The notes under the pieces are model-generated. The model saw only the letters and a program-made list of their open reading frames with translations, was not told the origin of the DNA and did no database searches. From the NCBI GenBank assembly GCA_030151985.1, contig JASLDZ010000327.1, forward strand, positions 1 through 13,555: a stretch of 13,555 nt of DNA. The letters are read 5' to 3'. Position 1 is the stretch's first letter. Every line of letters starts with the position of its first letter. Shown here piece after piece: positions 5,515 to 13,367 of this stretch. The DNA is from Caulobacteraceae bacterium (GTDB lineage Bacteria > Pseudomonadota > Alphaproteobacteria > Caulobacterales > Caulobacteraceae). Both the position numbers and the translations under genes were made by a program.

Positions 5515-6418
5515 TGAAGGTGTCGCAGGCGCCCATGGACCCGCTGTCGTAGCCCGCGCGGAACCACTTCACCCGCTGGGCGGACGTGCCGTGGGTGAAG
5601 CTGTCGGGCGCGACGCGGCCGGTGGCCTCGCGCTGCAGGGTGTCGTCGCCGACCGCGCTGGCGGCCTTCAGCCCCTCGTCTATGTCGCCGGGGTCTAGGA
5701 AATTGCGGTCGCGGTTGGTGCGGTTGGCCCAAACGCCGGCGTAGCAGTCGGCCTGCAGCTCGGTGCGCACGCTGGTCTGGTTGCGCGATCCGCCCGACGC
5801 GTTCCGAGGCCCGTTCTGGTCCATCTGGCCCAGCAGGTTCTGCACGTGGTGCCCGACCTCGTGCGCGATCACATACGCCTCGGCGAAGCGGCCGGGCGCG
5901 CCGAAGCGGCCGGACAGCTCCTGGAAGAAGTCGAGGTCGAGGTACACGGTGCGGTCCACGGGGCAGTAGAACGGCCCCATCTCGCTGCGCCCCGGCCCGC
6001 AGCCGGTGGGATAGGCGCGGGAGTAGACCTTCACCTTCGGCGGCGGATAGCTGCGGCTCTGCTCCTTGAAGATCTCGGTCCAGGTGTCCTCGGTGAGGGC
6101 GACGACCTTCTTCACGAAGCGGAGGTCGACGTCAGGCGTGGAGGAGCCCGCCGCCTGCGGCTGCCCCTGGAAGCCGCTGGACGGCGCGGAAGCTTGCGGC
6201 GGCGCCGAGCTTCCGCCTCCCCCGCGCAGGAACTGGCCGCCGAACACCAGCGCCACGATGATGACCAGGACGACGATCCCGCCCCGGCCCGCGCCCAGGA
6301 GCAGGGGCAGCAGGCCCAGCAGGCCGCCGCCGCCGAAGCCGCCTCCGCCGAACCCGCCGCCGGAGTCGCCGCGCACGTCCTCGACGTTGGAGGACTCGCG
6401 CTCGTCTTCCCAGCGCAT
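5492..6418 (-). CDS. membrane-anchored neutral zinc metallopeptidase, YpfJ family
   Basis: Putative zinc peptidase of the YpfJ/KPN_02809 family, 308 residues; substrates are not established for the family. After an acidic N-terminus comes a glycine/phenylalanine-rich stretch (19-32) and one transmembrane helix (about 47-64). A Ser/Pro/Gln-rich linker (65-95) and the catalytic domain follow. HEVGH at 186-190 supplies two zinc-ligand histidines and the catalytic glutamate, and RTELQADCYAG (218-228) probably supplies the third ligand at E220. C140 and C152 are spaced for a possible disulfide, as expected outside the cytoplasm. The start at 6418 has GGGAG about 7 bases before it. It is convergent with gcrA and divergent from the epoxide hydrolase gene. 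The low-complexity N-terminus is typical of the family, not damage. Confidence 0.93.
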   Translation of the reverse strand: MRWEDERESSNVEDVRGDSGGGFGGGGFGGGGLLGLLPLLLGAGRGGIVVLVIIVALVFGGQFLRGGGGSSAPPQASAPSSGFQGQPQAAGSSTPDVDLRFVKKVVALTEDTWTEIFKEQSRSYPPPKVKVYSRAYPTGCGPGRSEMGPFYCPVDRTVYLDLDFFQELSGRFGAPGRFAEAYVIAHEVGHHVQNLLGQMDQNGPRNASGGSRNQTSVRTELQADCYAGVWANRTNRDRNFLDPGDIDEGLKAASAVGDDTLQREATGRVAPDSFTHGTSAQRVKWFRAGYDSGSMGACDTFSGAYGSL

Positions 6419-6528
6419 GGCCGCTCTCCCTGGTCCTCGTCCGCCGCCTAGAGCGTATGGCGCCGCGCGCGCGTTCCCGCACGCCTTCGCGCCCGCTAGG
6501 GTGGCGTGGACCGACGAGGGAGACCGCC

Positions 6529-7524
6529 ATGCCTGCGCCGACCACCGCCATGCCGCCGCCGCAGCGCGCGCAGGTGAACGGGATCGAGATGACCTACTAC
6601 GAGGTCGGCCCGCGCGGCGTGGGAACGCCCGTGGTCCTGTGCCACGGGTTTCCCGAGCTGGCCTTCAGCTGGCGCCACCAGCTCGCCGCCCTGGAGAAGG
6701 CCGGCCGCTGGGCGATCGCGCCCGACCAGCGCGGCTACGGCGGTACGGACGCCCCGGACGGGGTCGAGGCCTACGACATGGCGCACCTGACGGGCGACCT
6801 GGCGGGACTGCTCGACCACCTGGGAGCCGAGAAGGCGGTGTTCGTCGGGCACGACTGGGGCGGGCTGGTCGTGTGGCGCATGCCGCTGCTGCACGCCGAC
6901 CGGACCGCGGGCGTCGTGGGCGTGAACACGCCGTTCCTGCCGCGCATGCCGGTCGATCCGATCGAGGCGTTCCGCGCCCGCTTCGGCGACGACATGTACA
7001 TCGTGCGCTTCCAGGAGCCCGGGACCAGCGAGGCGCTCTTTGAGGCGGACGTGGAGAAGACGATGCGCTTCTTCATGCGCAAGCCGCGCGAGGACGCGGC
7101 GGGCGACGACGCGTTCAGCGGCGACCCGTCCGACGCCCAGTCGCTGGCGCTGCAGAAGATCCTCGCCCGCTACGACAAGGCCGACGAACGGGGGCAGTTC
7201 CTGTCCGCCGACGAGCTCGCCGTCTTCGTGCGCGCCTTCCAGGCCAAGGGCTTCGAGGGGCCGATCAACTGGTACCGCAACTTCACCCGCAACTGGAAGC
7301 GGGAAGAGGGGATGGCGATGCACGTGCCGCAGCCCTGCCTGATGATCATGGCGGAGAAGGACGTGGTGCTGCCGCCCTCGCTCTCCGACCACATGCCGGC
7401 CTTCTGCCCGGACCTCGAGCGCCACGTCGTCATGGGCTCCGGCCACTGGACGCAGCAGGAGAAGCCGGAGGAGGTCAGCCGGGTGCTGATCGACTGGCTG
7501 GACCGGCGGTTTCCCAGGCCCTAA
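6529..7524 (+). CDS. alpha/beta hydrolase, soluble epoxide hydrolase type
   Basis: Predicted cytosolic epoxide hydrolase, opening epoxides to diols by a covalent aspartyl ester; the natural substrate is unknown. In the 331-residue protein HGFP (39-42) forms the oxyanion hole, and GHDWGG (107-112) places the nucleophile at D109. D278, in AEKDVVLPP, and H306, in GSGHWTQQE, complete the triad. Y157 and Y249 (INWYRNF) fit the two lid tyrosines that activate the epoxide. This combination favours epoxide hydrolase over haloalkane dehalogenase. The frame is open back to 6457, but ATG 6529 is preferred because GAGGGAG precedes it by 6 bases and the upstream residues are basic and unrelated. It is the first gene of an apparent operon; the next begins about 14 bases after its stop. 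Confidence 0.9.
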   Translation: MPAPTTAMPPPQRAQVNGIEMTYYEVGPRGVGTPVVLCHGFPELAFSWRHQLAALEKAGRWAIAPDQRGYGGTDAPDGVEAYDMAHLTGDLAGLLDHLGAEKAVFVGHDWGGLVVWRMPLLHADRTAGVVGVNTPFLPRMPVDPIEAFRARFGDDMYIVRFQEPGTSEALFEADVEKTMRFFMRKPREDAAGDDAFSGDPSDAQSLALQKILARYDKADERGQFLSADELAVFVRAFQAKGFEGPINWYRNFTRNWKREEGMAMHVPQPCLMIMAEKDVVLPPSLSDHMPAFCPDLERHVVMGSGHWTQQEKPEEVSRVLIDWLDRRFPRP

Positions 7525-7538
7525 AGCGCTTGGCCGAG

Positions 7539-8510
7539 ATGGCTGACTCCTCCACCGCCGCGCGCCGCGGCCTCTTCCCGGAGACGGAGCCGTTCAGCTT
7601 CGGCTGGGCGCCCACCGGGAGCCAGCACGAGGTCTACTACGAGGAGTGCGGCCGGCCCGACGGCAAGCCGTGCGTGATCCTGCACGGCGGTCCGGGCGGG
7701 GCGATCAATCCGACGATGCGGAGGTTCTTCGACCCCTCCAAGTGGCGGATGATGCTGTTCGACCAGCGCGGCTGCGGCCGCTCCCGCCCCAACGCGGTGC
7801 TGGAGGACAATGACACCTGGAAGCTGGTCGAGGACATCGAGCGGCTGCGTCGCAAGGTCGGCGTCGAGAAGTGGACGGTGTTCGGAGGCTCGTGGGGCTC
7901 GACCCTGGCGCTGGCCTACGCCGTGACCCACCCCGAGCGCGTCCAGGCCCTGATCCTGCGCGGGGTGTTCCTGATCGGGAAGAGGGAGCTGGACTGGTTC
8001 TACCAGCACGGCGCCTCGATGATCTTCCCCGACGCCTTCGAGCGCTTCCTCAGCCCCATCCCCGAGGCGGAGCGCGGCGACCTCCTGGCCGCCTACCATC
8101 GCCGCCTGATGTCCGACGACCGCGCGGTGCGGGCGGAGGCGGCCAACGCCTGGAGCCGCTGGGAGGGCGACACCATCTCCATCCGCGGCCCCGACGCGCG
8201 GCCCGCCAAGTTCAACGAGGAAGACTTCGCGATCGCCTTCGCGCGGATCGAGAGCCACTACTTCATGAACGGCGGCTTCTTCGAGCGGGAAGGCTGGCTG
8301 CTCGAACAGGCGCACCGGCTGAAGGGCATCCCGGGCTGGATCGTCCAGGGCCGCTTCGACGTGGTGACGCCGATGGAGGCGGCCTGGCGGCTGCACAAGG
8401 CGTGGCCCGAGGCGCGCTTCGACCTCGTGTGGGACGCGGGCCACGCGTCCACCGAACCGGGCATCGTCGACGCCCTGGTGCGCGCGGGCGAGGCGGCGCT
8501 CAGGGTGTGA
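7539..8510 (+). CDS. pip: proline iminopeptidase
   Basis: Alpha/beta-hydrolase peptidase (family S33) that removes N-terminal proline from peptides, probably cytosolic. The 323 residues match the usual size. The N-terminus carries the family's LFPETEPFSFGW, then HGGPGG (49-54) and LFDQRGCGRS (73-82). GGSWGS gives nucleophile S118, QGRFDVVTP gives D274 and DAGHAS gives H302. A TTG at 7530 is in frame and could add three residues; neither it nor ATG 7539 has a good ribosome-binding site, so coupling to the upstream gene is likely. The 3' end overlaps the GH92 start by 4 bases. It is a second hydrolase of the same fold directly after the epoxide hydrolase, but the two differ strongly in sequence and are not a recent duplication. 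Confidence 0.94.
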   Translation: MADSSTAARRGLFPETEPFSFGWAPTGSQHEVYYEECGRPDGKPCVILHGGPGGAINPTMRRFFDPSKWRMMLFDQRGCGRSRPNAVLEDNDTWKLVEDIERLRRKVGVEKWTVFGGSWGSTLALAYAVTHPERVQALILRGVFLIGKRELDWFYQHGASMIFPDAFERFLSPIPEAERGDLLAAYHRRLMSDDRAVRAEAANAWSRWEGDTISIRGPDARPAKFNEEDFAIAFARIESHYFMNGGFFEREGWLLEQAHRLKGIPGWIVQGRFDVVTPMEAAWRLHKAWPEARFDLVWDAGHASTEPGIVDALVRAGEAALRV

Positions 8511-10849
8511 GGGTTTTCGCCGCAGCCTTGTCGCTGCTGTTGGTCGCGCCCGCGCTCGCTGCGCCCAAGGCGGGAACGCCCGATCCCGTCGCGGCGGTCG
8601 ACCCCTTCATCGGTACGGGTGCGGACGGACACACCTTTCCCGGCGCGGTCGCGCCCTTCGGCATGGTGCAGCTCAGCCCCGACACGCTGATCGCGGACTT
8701 CAAGCACTCCTACGCCCACGCCGCCGGCTACCGCTACGAGGACCGGACGATCCAGGGGTTCAGCCACACCCACTTCTCGGGCGCGGGGCACAGCGATCTG
8801 GGCGACGTGTCGCTGATGCCGGTCGCGGGCGAGGTGAAGCTCGATCCGGGCGACCCCGACAAGCCGGGCTCCGGCTACCGCTCGGCCTTCAGCCACAAGG
8901 GCGAGGAGGCCAGCCCCGGCTACTACGCCGTGACCCTGGACGACTATCGGGTCCGCGCCGAGCTCACCGCCACGCCGCGGGTGGGCGTGCACCGCTACAC
9001 CTTCCCGGCCGGCGCGCCCGCGCACGTGCTGCTCGACCTGCGGCACGGCATCTACGACTACCCCGGCAAGGTGCTGTGGTCGCAGCTGCGCCTCCGCCCC
9101 GACGGCACGGTGACCGGCATGCGCGAGACGCGGGGCTGGGCGCCCGGCCGCAAGCTCTACTTCGCGCTGCGCTTCTCCCGACCGCCGACCGGCCACGCTT
9201 TCTTCGACCGCGAGCCGGTGGAGGCGCCCTACAAGGGCTTCGCGCCGCCGAGGGCGGGCTCTCCCGACACGCCCTTCGTGCAGGGGCGGGGACTGGTCGG
9301 CGTGTTCGACTTCGGACCGCTGACGGCGCCTCTGGTGGCGAAGGTGGCGCTCTCGCCCTCCAGCGAAGCGGCGGCGATCGCCAACCTGGACGCCGAGGTG
9401 AAGGACTTCGACTTCGACGCCGTGCGCGCCCGCACCCGCGCGGCCTGGGCGCGGGAGCTCGGCCGGGTGCGGATCGATGCGCCCCAACCGATGCGGACCA
9501 GCCTCTACACCGCCCTCTACCATGCGCTGATGGCGCCCAGCCTGGCGATGGATGCGGACGGGACCTACCGCGGGCCGGACGGCGAACTGCACAAGGCGGA
9601 CGGCTTCAGCTTCGTCTCGTCCTTCAGCCTGTGGGACACCTACCGCGCCGAGCAGCCGCTGATGACGTTGATCCAGCCCGAGCGGCGGACGGCCGACGTC
9701 ATGCGCTCGCTGATCGCCTCGCAGCAGGAGAGCCCATACGGCATCCTGCCCGTCTGGCAGTTCGCCGGTCTCGAAACTTGGTGCATGATCGGCTACCACG
9801 CGGTGCCGGAACTAGCCGACGCGATCCTGAAGGACGTGCCCGGCTTCGACCCCAAGGCGGCGCTCGACGCCATGGTCGCCAGCGGGGACTACCGCCCCTA
9901 CGGCCACCTCGGCGCCTACATCGACAAAGGCTACGTGCCGACCGACCTCGATGGCGAGGGCGTGTCGAAGACGCTGGAGTACGCCTTCGACGACTGGACC
10001 ATCGCGCGCGCCGCCCGCCACCTCGGCCGGCTGGACGTGGCGCAGCGGTTCGAGACGCGGGCGCTGAACTGGCGCAACGTCTTCAATCCCGCCACGGGCT
10101 TCGCGCAGCCGAAGCTCGCGAGCGGCGCCTGGACCCCTAGCTTCGACCCCGCGAAGGCGGGGGAGGGCTCCGGCTTCACCGAGGGCAACGCCTGGCAGTA
10201 CAGCACCTACGAGCCGCAGGACGTGGGCGGGCTGATCCGCGCCATGGGTGGCGACGGGGCGCTGGTAAGGCGGCTGGACCAGACTTTCGACCAGACCGTG
10301 GACCCCAAGGCCTACGCCCACGTCGAGGACATGGCCGGGCTGATCGGCCAGTACGTGCACGGCAACGAGCCCAGCCACCACATGGCCTACCTCTACGCCT
10401 ACGCGGGCCAGCCGTGGCGCACGCAGGCGCGGCTGAAGCAGATCGTCGACAGCCAGTACCGCCCCGCGCCCGACGGGCTGGTCGGCAACGACGACCTCGG
10501 CCAGATGTCGGCGTGGCTGGTCTTCGCCGCGCTCGGCTTCTACCCCGTCGCGCCGGGCTCGAACGAGTACGTCTTCGGCCGCCCCTTCGTGCATCGCGCC
10601 GAGGTGGAGCTGCCGAACGGGCGCACGCTGACCGTGGTGGCGGACGGCCTGTCGGACGCTCATCCCTACGTCGGGCGCGTGACGTTGAACGGCGCGCCCC
10701 TGAGCCGCAGCGTCGTGACGCACGAGGCGCTGCTGAACGGCGGGGAGCTGCGCTTCACTATGCAGGCGCGGCCGAACAAGGCGTGGGCGGCCGCGCCCGG
10801 CGACCGCCCCTATTCGATGACCCCGTACCCGGCGGCGTCGCGGCCCTAG
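8507..10849 (+). CDS. exported GH92 family alpha-mannosidase
   Basis: Glycoside hydrolase family 92, calcium-dependent exo-alpha-mannosidases that act mostly on alpha-1,2-linked mannose of glycans. The 780-residue product begins with a short signal peptide (VRVFAAALSLLLVAPALA, cut before APK). The N-terminal beta-sandwich includes TFPGAVAPFGMVQLSPDT and GFSHTHFSGAGHSDLGDV. The catalytic helical domain includes SLWDTYRAEQPL, GLETWCMIGYHA, FTEGNAWQYS (E559), GNEPSHHMAYLY and GNDDLGQMSAW (D662, D663). The last two carboxylate-bearing blocks are the ones I associate with catalysis. The frame is open upstream; GTG at 8507 is chosen because it starts the signal peptide and overlaps the pip stop as GTGA, implying coupling. 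Its stop codon overlaps that of the opposing gene. Confidence 0.94.
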   Translation: MRVFAAALSLLLVAPALAAPKAGTPDPVAAVDPFIGTGADGHTFPGAVAPFGMVQLSPDTLIADFKHSYAHAAGYRYEDRTIQGFSHTHFSGAGHSDLGDVSLMPVAGEVKLDPGDPDKPGSGYRSAFSHKGEEASPGYYAVTLDDYRVRAELTATPRVGVHRYTFPAGAPAHVLLDLRHGIYDYPGKVLWSQLRLRPDGTVTGMRETRGWAPGRKLYFALRFSRPPTGHAFFDREPVEAPYKGFAPPRAGSPDTPFVQGRGLVGVFDFGPLTAPLVAKVALSPSSEAAAIANLDAEVKDFDFDAVRARTRAAWARELGRVRIDAPQPMRTSLYTALYHALMAPSLAMDADGTYRGPDGELHKADGFSFVSSFSLWDTYRAEQPLMTLIQPERRTADVMRSLIASQQESPYGILPVWQFAGLETWCMIGYHAVPELADAILKDVPGFDPKAALDAMVASGDYRPYGHLGAYIDKGYVPTDLDGEGVSKTLEYAFDDWTIARAARHLGRLDVAQRFETRALNWRNVFNPATGFAQPKLASGAWTPSFDPAKAGEGSGFTEGNAWQYSTYEPQDVGGLIRAMGGDGALVRRLDQTFDQTVDPKAYAHVEDMAGLIGQYVHGNEPSHHMAYLYAYAGQPWRTQARLKQIVDSQYRPAPDGLVGNDDLGQMSAWLVFAALGFYPVAPGSNEYVFGRPFVHRAEVELPNGRTLTVVADGLSDAHPYVGRVTLNGAPLSRSVVTHEALLNGGELRFTMQARPNKAWAAAPGDRPYSMTPYPAASRP

Positions 10850-11514
10850 CTGTAGTCGTCGCCTGTCATGTCGCCGTTGTCGCTGTCGTAGTCGACGTCG
10901 CCGCCGAAGTCGCGGTCGCTTCCGCCGTACTCGTTGATGACCGTGTTCTCGATGGGCGGCCCGCCCTCGAAGCCGTAGCCGCCGCCAAAGCCGGGCCGGT
11001 GGCCGAAGAGGCCCGACAGGCCCTCGAACAGGAAGGCGCCGCCCGCGACCCCCGCCGCGGTCGTGCCCGCCCCGCGAAGGAAGTTCCCGAGCCCACCTCC
11101 GCCGGAGAAGGGGCCGCCCGCAAAGGCGCCGCCCGTCTGGGGCGGGGACGGCGGATAGTCCGACGTCGGAGGCACGGCCGAGCCGCCCCGCGCGCCCCAG
11201 GGCCCCGCCTGGCCGACCCCGGGCGGGTTAGGCGGCGCGCCCTTGCCGAACAGCGCGCCCAGGAAGCCGGGCTGCTGCGGCTCCTGCGGCGGGGCGCCGC
11301 GCAGCTGGTCCTCCAGCTCGGCGATGCGCGCCTGCGCGTCCTGCAGCGCGTGGTCGGCCAGGATGGCGTGCTGCACCAGCACGTAGGCCGCGTCCGGGTT
11401 GGCGCGGAGCGAGGCTTCGATCTGGTTGGCGGCTTCCGCGTCCTTCGCCTGCGGGCGCGAGCGGGCGAGGTCGTCGAGGAAGCGGGTGAGAAGGTCGCGT
11501 TCTTCAGGGGTCAT
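10846..11514 (-). CDS. DUF2076 domain protein
   Basis: Member of the DUF2076 family; the function is unknown. In the 222-residue protein the N-terminal domain begins MTPEERDLLTRFLDDLARS and continues with ANPDAAYVLVQHAILADHALQDAQARIAELEDQL (39-71), ending in a probable short coiled coil. Then come a FLGALFGKG motif (84-92), a long Pro/Gly-rich region, a Gly/Ala hydrophobic segment with FLFEGLSGLFG (143-171), and a very acidic tail after about residue 195 (DYDSDNGDMTGDD). The start at 11514 matches the family's MTPxER opening and has GAGG 9 bases upstream; an earlier in-frame ATG at 11553 is rejected. Some relatives are described as periplasmic, but I see no signal peptide. It is convergent with the GH92 gene, sharing CTAG at the stops. 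Confidence 0.85.
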   Translation of the reverse strand: MTPEERDLLTRFLDDLARSRPQAKDAEAANQIEASLRANPDAAYVLVQHAILADHALQDAQARIAELEDQLRGAPPQEPQQPGFLGALFGKGAPPNPPGVGQAGPWGARGGSAVPPTSDYPPSPPQTGGAFAGGPFSGGGGLGNFLRGAGTTAAGVAGGAFLFEGLSGLFGHRPGFGGGYGFEGGPPIENTVINEYGGSDRDFGGDVDYDSDNGDMTGDDYS

Positions 11515-11540
11515 GGGAAAAGACCTCAGGTCCTGTTCGC

Positions 11541-11562
11541 CGGGACGGCCCACGCCGTCCCG
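11541..11562. repeat. perfect 9-bp inverted repeat in the DUF2076/TVP38 divergent region
   Basis: CGGGACGGC (11541-11549) and GCCGTCCCG (11554-11562) are exact reverse complements around the loop CCAC. It lies 27-48 bases upstream of the DUF2076 start and 75 bases upstream of the TVP38-like start. It could be an operator serving both genes or a hairpin in the DUF2076 leader; no terminator-like U tract follows. Confidence 0.5.
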
Positions 11563-11637
11563 TATCGGCGGGGCTCAGATAGGAGGGTCGCGCGGGCGTT
11601 GCACCTTACGCCTTCGTCATGCCGCGCGGCGCGCGCT

Positions 11638-12405
11638 ATGAGCCCGGCGCACATGCGCGCGCTGATCCGCTTCCTGAGCAACCTCGACGCCAAGGCGTGG
11701 CGCACCGCGGCGGTGTCGTTCCTGCTGTTCGGCGGCGTGGGCGTCGTGTTCCTGTTCGGCGCGGGCGCGCTGGGGCTGAAGGGCGGTGGCGAGGCGGTCG
11801 AGCGCTGGATGGGCGCCGGGCTGACCGGTCCCTGGGCGCTGGCGGCGGCGGTCGCGGGGTTCACGGTGCTGGCCTTCCTCGGCGTGCCGCAGTTCGTGCT
11901 GGTGGCGGCCGCCGTGGTCGCGTTCGGCCCCTGGACGGGGTTCCTCTACAGCTGGATCGGGAACCTGGTCTCGTCGGTGGTGGGCTTCTGGGTCGGACGG
12001 CTTTGGGGGGCGCGGCTGCTGCGCGACTACGCCGGGCGGGGCGTGAACGACTTCATCGACATAATCGGCCGCAATGGCTTCCTCGCCAGCCTGGTGGTGC
12101 GGCTGGTGCCGAGCGCGCCCTTCGTGGTGGTCAACATGGCGGCGGGCGCCACGCCCATGAGCGTCTGGGGCTTTCTCGGCGGCACCGCGATCGGCAGCGT
12201 GCCCAAGATCGCGCTCACCGCCTTCGCCGGCCAGGCGGTGGTGAAGGGCCTGAACGGAGACCGCCACGGCGGCGGGGTGGGACACTGGGCCTCGCTCGCG
12301 CTCGCCGCCGCCGTGTGGCTAGGATCGGCCTTGGCCGCGCGAGTCTGGCTGAAGCGGCGCGAGGCCGCCCGCCTCGCCGCGGCGCAAGGGAGCGGCGGAG
12401 CTTGA
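11638..12405 (+). CDS. TVP38/TMEM64 (VTT/SNARE-associated) family membrane protein
   Basis: Integral inner-membrane protein of the VTT/DedA-like superfamily, whose members are linked to lipid scrambling or transport; its specific role is unknown. The 255 residues include hydrophobic segments near 23-45, 63-95, 101-122, 148-172, 176-202 and 216-238. The family core includes GVPQFVLVAAAVVAFGPW (82-99), FLYSWIGNLVSSVVGFWVGR (102-121), and RLVPSAPFVVVNMAAG (155-170) followed by FLGGTAIGSVP. The start is uncertain. ATG 11638 is chosen but has no clear ribosome-binding site; ATG 11653 is next. An in-frame TTG at 11599 lies 12 bases after a strong AGGAGG at 11581, a longer spacing than usual. Its stop overlaps the following methyltransferase start. 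Confidence 0.88.
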   Translation: MSPAHMRALIRFLSNLDAKAWRTAAVSFLLFGGVGVVFLFGAGALGLKGGGEAVERWMGAGLTGPWALAAAVAGFTVLAFLGVPQFVLVAAAVVAFGPWTGFLYSWIGNLVSSVVGFWVGRLWGARLLRDYAGRGVNDFIDIIGRNGFLASLVVRLVPSAPFVVVNMAAGATPMSVWGFLGGTAIGSVPKIALTAFAGQAVVKGLNGDRHGGGVGHWASLALAAAVWLGSALAARVWLKRREAARLAAAQGSGGA

Positions 12406-13151
12406 GCCAACGGCCGGACTACGGGATCGACGCGCCCAAGTCCCTGCGCGGCCTTGTCCTCTGGGGCTGCGTCAGCGGGACGGCGGGCCTGGCCTTCGCG
12501 TGGCTCTCGGGCGTGCCGCTGGAGACGCTGCCGAGCGTGCCGGTCGCCTGCGGGATCATCGGGCAGGTGCTGGGCTTCATCGCGCTGGGGCTGCTCGCGC
12601 CCGTGCCGGTGATGCTGTGGTCGAGCCTGTCGGGCAAGTTCGCCATCCGCGACGCGGTGCTCGACGCCGCGGGGCTGCAGGGCCACGAGAGCGTGCTGGA
12701 CGTCGGCTGCGGGCGCGGCCTGCTGCTCGTCGGCGCGGCCAAGCGGCTCAACACCGGCCGCGCCTTCGGCGTCGACCTCTGGAGCGCCGACGACCTCGCC
12801 GGCAACACGCCCGAGGCGGCGTTGCACAACGCGGCCCTCGAGGGCGTGACGGGCCGCGTGACGGTGGAGACGGGCGATGCACGCAACCTGCCCTGGCGCA
12901 CGGGCAGCTTCGACGTGGTGGTCTCCATGACGGCGATCCACAACATCCCCGACGAGGCCGGCCGCGCCAAGGCGCTGGAGGAGATGGTGCGCGTGCTGAA
13001 GCCCGGCGGCCGCCTCTCCATGTCCGACATCTTCAAGCCGTGGAGCTACCGGCCGGTGCTGGAGGCGCTGGGCATGCGGGAGGTGACGGTGACCGGGCCG
13101 CAGCTCTACTGGCTCGTCCCCGGCGCCCGAGTCACCGCGAGAAAGCCTTAG
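12402..13151 (+). CDS. membrane-anchored class I SAM-dependent methyltransferase
   Basis: Putative SAM methyltransferase of unknown substrate, 249 residues. Two transmembrane helices come first (about 15-36 and 45-73), so the catalytic domain is tethered to the membrane. The domain shows motif I VLDVGCGRG (98-106), an acidic D125 after strand 2, GDARNLPW (158-165), FDVVVSMTAIHNI (170-182) and VRVLKPGGRL (196-205), a UbiE/Methyltransf_11-like pattern. TTG at 12402 is chosen because AGGGAG sits 9 bases upstream, it overlaps the previous stop as TTGA, and no alternative start precedes the first membrane helix. Coupling to the TVP38-like gene suggests a shared lipid or envelope role, but that is inference. 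A hairpin follows its stop. Confidence 0.88.
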   Translation: MSQRPDYGIDAPKSLRGLVLWGCVSGTAGLAFAWLSGVPLETLPSVPVACGIIGQVLGFIALGLLAPVPVMLWSSLSGKFAIRDAVLDAAGLQGHESVLDVGCGRGLLLVGAAKRLNTGRAFGVDLWSADDLAGNTPEAALHNAALEGVTGRVTVETGDARNLPWRTGSFDVVVSMTAIHNIPDEAGRAKALEEMVRVLKPGGRLSMSDIFKPWSYRPVLEALGMREVTVTGPQLYWLVPGARVTARKP

Positions 13152-13158
13152 CCGAGGG

Positions 13159-13200
13159 TGACAAGAGCGTGATGGGCGTGCGGCCACGCCGCGCTTGTCA
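13159..13200 (+). terminator. candidate terminator hairpin after the methyltransferase gene
   Basis: TGACAAGAGCG (13159-13169) pairs with CGCGCTTGTCA (13190-13200) with one mismatch. Nested inside, GCGTG (13176-13180) pairs with CACGC (13185-13189) around CGGC, leaving a 6-base bulge. It begins 8 bases after the stop codon and is followed by TTGTTG, a weak U-rich run. It separates this operon from mreB. Confidence 0.5.
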
Positions 13201-13288
13201 TTGTTGCGGCCCCGGTGCAAACGGAGCCCGATCCGCCAAGCCGGACGTGAGACGATCCGCCGTCGCGCAGGGGGTGCGCGTTCGGCGA

Positions 13289-13304
13289 GACTCGCGATCA
13301 TAAT
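13289..13304 (+). promoter_or_regulatory. possible mreB promoter -10 (CATAAT) next to a GANTC site
   Basis: In the 216-base gap before mreB, CATAAT (13299-13304) resembles a -10 element. GACTC (13289-13293), a CcrM-type site, lies 5 bases before it. I find no convincing -35 at normal spacing, so this is tentative. Other than the hairpin at 13159-13200, nothing else is evident in the gap. Confidence 0.25.
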
Positions 13305-13367
13305 GCGCGGACGATCCACCCCCGGCCCTTCCAAGGCCCGCGCTCACGACCGCCCCAAAGGCCCTGC

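Noticed and set aside
7871..8506. Very long open frame running into GH92 from inside pip
   Set aside because: It is the unused frame of the pip gene; the GH92 signal peptide begins at 8507.
6529..8510. Recent tandem duplication of alpha/beta hydrolases
   Set aside because: The two proteins have different nucleophile motifs (GHDWGG and GGSWGS) and families; they share only the fold.
10414..11637. Long plus-strand frame joining the end of GH92 to the TVP38-like gene
   Set aside because: It overlaps GH92 and DUF2076 in other frames and encodes Arg/Ala-rich sequence without motifs.
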